Below are positions 13,800 to 15,278 of a stretch of DNA of 15,278 bases, piece after piece. Source of the DNA: an uncultured Peptococcaceae bacterium (GTDB lineage Bacteria; Bacillota; Peptococcia; Peptococcales; Peptococcaceae). The stretch covers positions 1 to 15,278 of the forward strand of contig CABUKW010000066.1 in assembly GCA_902492275.1 (NCBI GenBank), in the 5' to 3' direction. A model generated the notes under the pieces. That model searched no databases, was not told where the DNA came from, and saw only the letters and a list, made by a program, of their open reading frames with translations. The position numbers were made by a program, and so were the translations under genes. How positions within the stretch are numbered: position 1 is the stretch's first letter; every line of letters starts with the position of its first letter.

Positions 13800-13810
13800 A
13801 GTTGTCTTTT

Positions 13811-13920
13811 AAGGTTGCTTTGTCATGCTGGGCGCTTCATCAGAAGGGCGTGGAGCAAGCGAAGAAATTTTCGCTGCTGCCCGTACTTCTGGCGCGGTGC
13901 GCAGCATGGCAACATCAAAC
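13811..13920. repeat. REP-like imperfect palindrome between alaS and ireB
   Basis: CATGCTG (13824-13830) and CAGCATG (13902-13908) bracket a long imperfect hairpin. The centre AGCGAA (13858-13863) / TTCGCT (13870-13875) is perfect, and the arms between pair at many positions, for example CAGAAG (13841-13846) with CTTCTG (13886-13891). It resembles the dispersed extragenic palindromes with GTCATxCTGAGC-type arms seen in many bacterial genomes. It has no T-run, so it is not a standard terminator, though it may limit read-through. G+C content is higher than in the spacer around it. Confidence 0.65.
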
Positions 13921-13989
13921 CGTTCGTAGCAAATAAAAAGATAATTCTGTCGTTTTAGAGAAAAATATTTTAAAAAGGAGTGACTGGGT

Positions 13990-14238
13990 ATGGATTTAGA
14001 CAGCACGATGTTTTTCAGAACAGAAAACAACAAAGAAAACGGTACACGGGAAATCTTGAACACTGTATATGAGGCGCTGGTGGAAAAAGGATATGACCCC
14101 ATCAATCAGATTGTGGGTTATCTGCTTTCCGGTGATCCTGCCTATATTACAAGTCACAAAAATGCCCGTACCCTCATTCGTCAGATGGAACGGGACGAAC
14201 TGGTGGAAGAACTGGTTCGCAGCTATCTGAAAAAATAA
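13990..14238 (+). CDS. ireB: IreB family regulatory phosphoprotein (UPF0297)
   Basis: An 82-aa protein of the UPF0297/IreB family (B. subtilis YrzL). Nearly the whole length is conserved: LNTVYEALVEKGYDPINQIV, GYLLSGDPAYITSHKNAR, then IRQMERDELVEELVRSYLKK. In Enterococcus, IreB is phosphorylated on N-terminal threonines by the PASTA kinase IreK and negatively controls cephalosporin resistance; Thr6 in MDLDSTMFF is the corresponding candidate here, although only one threonine is present in the extreme N-terminus. It is small, dimeric and cytoplasmic in the structures known. AAGGAG (13975-13980) precedes ATG with a 9-nt spacer. ruvX follows after 15 nt, and the pair directly downstream of alaS is conserved in Bacillota. 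Confidence 0.95.
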   Translation: MDLDSTMFFRTENNKENGTREILNTVYEALVEKGYDPINQIVGYLLSGDPAYITSHKNARTLIRQMERDELVEELVRSYLKK

Positions 14239-14253
14239 CAGGAGAACAGAGTT

Positions 14254-14661
14254 ATGAGAATTATGGCGCTGGATGTGGGCAGCAAACGCATTGGCGTGGC
14301 CCTCAGCGATCCGTTGAAAATTACAGCACAAGGGTTGGAAACCTTTCAGCGCACCACGCTGGAGGAAGATATCCGCGGCTTATGGCAGCTGATAGACCAG
14401 CATGAGGTCAGTCAGCTGGTGGTGGGTCTGCCCAAAAATATGGACGGTACCATCGGATTTAAAGCGGAGGAAGTGCGGCAGTTCATTGCCGATTTGACAG
14501 CCCAACGGTCCATAGAAGTAATCTGGGTGGACGAGCGTTTAACCACAGTCAGTGCAGAGCGCACGCTGCTGGAGGCCGATGTGTCCCGGGCTAAGCGCAA
14601 AAAGGTGATTGACAAAATGGCTGCGGTGTTGATTTTACAAAGCTATCTGGACAGGCTTTGA
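14254..14661 (+). CDS. ruvX: Holliday junction resolvase-like RNase H-fold protein RuvX/YqgF
   Basis: A 135-aa YqgF/RuvX protein (B. subtilis YrrK), an RNase H-fold nuclease implicated in 16S rRNA 5'-end processing and named putative Holliday junction resolvase. The landmarks are MALDVGSKRIGVALSDP (catalytic Asp7), VVGLPKNMDGTIG, WVDERLTTVSAE (second acidic residue in DER), and KVIDKMAAVLILQSYLD (third acidic residue, Asp in IDKMAA). Length is standard. AGGAG (14240-14244) sits 9 nt before the ATG. It is co-transcribed with ireB, separated from it by 15 nt. The same fold occurs as a domain inside Tex, encoded earlier in this window, but the two genes are not otherwise related. Confidence 0.95.
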   Translation: MRIMALDVGSKRIGVALSDPLKITAQGLETFQRTTLEEDIRGLWQLIDQHEVSQLVVGLPKNMDGTIGFKAEEVRQFIADLTAQRSIEVIWVDERLTTVSAERTLLEADVSRAKRKKVIDKMAAVLILQSYLDRL

Positions 14662-14755
14662 TGGCCAGTAGAGTACGTTCCTGTTAGAATGCGAGGCGTT
14701 ATTATTTATTTTATAGCATTTTCAGCAGAAAAAGCAAAAAGTTTTGTGATTTCTG

Positions 14756-14784
14756 TTGCAAAAGCATGGACAGGACTGTATAAT
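14756..14784 (+). promoter_or_regulatory. Sigma-A promoter of the DUF1292 gene
   Basis: TTGCAA (14756-14761) and a perfect TATAAT (14779-14784) are 17 nt apart. Transcription would start near 14791 and leave an untranslated leader of about 120 nt, which contains no structure I can name. It means the DUF1292 gene need not depend on read-through from ruvX. Confidence 0.7.
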
Positions 14785-14912
14785 TAGGCCATTGAGCTAA
14801 AATCCATTTTGTTTCGCATAGATGTAGGGCTTGCAGAGCCGTTTGCAATGACGTTGCTATTTGGATTGCTATCACATACAAATAGAGAGGGAAAGAAAGA
14901 GAGGTGCTGACC

Positions 14913-15194
14913 ATGGCAGATGAAAAAAATATGGTTGACGAAGAATTGGATGACGTTTTGATTTTAATTGACGAAGACGAACAGGAACATCCATTTCAGA
15001 TGATTGATATGGTAGAAGTAGACGGCAGCCAGTATGCCGTGCTGGTTCCGCTGGAAGAAGGTTCTGATGAAGAAGAAGCAATCATCTTGAAGATTGTCGT
15101 AGATGAAAACGGCGAAGAAGTTCTGTACGATATCGAAGACGATGAAGAATGGGAAAAAGTTGTCGATATCTGGAATGAGTCGCAGGAAGGCTAA
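14913..15194 (+). CDS. DUF1292 family acidic protein (YrzB-like)
   Basis: A 93-aa, strongly acidic cytoplasmic protein of the DUF1292 family (B. subtilis YrzB). The family signature is visible as DVLILIDEDEQEHPFQMIDM, VEVDGSQYAVLVPLEEGSDE, EEAIILKIVVDENGEEVLYD, and a closing EEWEKVVDIWNE. Its biochemical role is not established. It habitually follows ruvX and ireB in Bacillota, as here. ATG 14913 is chosen over the in-frame GTG at 14904, because GAGAGG (14899-14904) is the ribosome-binding site with an 8-nt spacer and the protein from ATG begins MADEKN. A separate promoter lies about 130 nt upstream. Confidence 0.93.
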   Translation: MADEKNMVDEELDDVLILIDEDEQEHPFQMIDMVEVDGSQYAVLVPLEEGSDEEEAIILKIVVDENGEEVLYDIEDDEEWEKVVDIWNESQEG

Positions 15195-15222
15195 GTTGGC
15201 ATTGTGATGAAGGGCAGGAACA

Positions 15223-15278
15223 GTGATATGCTCCCCTTTAGGTAGACAGTTGAAAAAATAAAACTGTTTATCTAGAGG
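15223..15278 (+). mobile_element. Possible terminal segment of an insertion sequence
   Basis: About 30 nt after the DUF1292 stop the sequence reads TGATATGCTCCCC, a form reminiscent of the TGA-N5-CCCC ends of IS3-family elements. It continues into GTAGACAGTT and AACTGTTTATCT, which can pair around an A-rich loop. No transposase is visible because the window ends. A low-confidence call; the hairpin might instead be a terminator-like structure. Confidence 0.25.

Noticed and set aside
14688..14715. Weak hairpin AATGC/GCGTT followed by A/T-rich DNA after ruvX as a terminator
   Set aside because: The stem has only five pairs including a G-U, and the following run is interrupted by A residues, so I do not call it.

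Overview
The window looks like a chromosomal segment of a low-to-mid GC member of the Bacillota (Firmicutes). The evidence is gene order: alanine racemase followed by an NdoA/MazF-type endoribonuclease, and alaS followed by ireB, ruvX and a DUF1292 gene, both typical of this phylum. A clostridial or Negativicutes gut-type organism is my guess; nothing in the window fixes the genus. Every gene I accept is on the + strand.

Left flank (1-4083): the 3' end of alr, then ndoA, tex and a metal-dependent amidohydrolase, packed as one apparent operon. ndoA overlaps tex by 92 nt, tex and the amidohydrolase share ATGA, and the unit closes with a clear intrinsic terminator at 4054-4083. No antitoxin gene lies between alr and ndoA, where Bacillus has one.

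Middle (4084-11147): an accessory block. It opens with a gene for a phage-type replication/DnaD-like protein that carries an AT-rich, lysine/asparagine-rich insert. From about 5800 the DNA becomes AT-rich and holds a row of small unrelated genes: a 135-aa orphan, a 317-aa protein with an internal duplication, a 111-aa orphan, a barstar-family protein, a 100-aa orphan and a two-helix membrane protein. Between them lie broken pieces of an Rhs/WapA-type YD-repeat protein. One piece, running from the Rhs YDEW motif into non-coding DNA, recurs in three copies, and each copy sits just upstream of small genes. I read this as a polymorphic-toxin graveyard: the toxin gene is gone or elsewhere, while immunity-type genes and Rhs scraps remain. 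A Phd/YefM-ParE/RelE type toxin-antitoxin pair with a near-consensus promoter is inserted in the same debris, followed by one more Rhs scrap.

Right flank (11148-15278): alaS, with a strong promoter overlapped by an 8-bp inverted repeat, then a REP-like palindrome of about 90 nt, ireB, ruvX, and a separately promoted DUF1292 gene. The last bases may be the edge of an insertion sequence.

The flanks are ordinary core genes. The interest lies in the accessory block, chiefly the repeated Rhs-tail segment that links successive immunity-type genes, the duplicated-domain 317-aa protein, and the barstar-like gene without a visible partner toxin.
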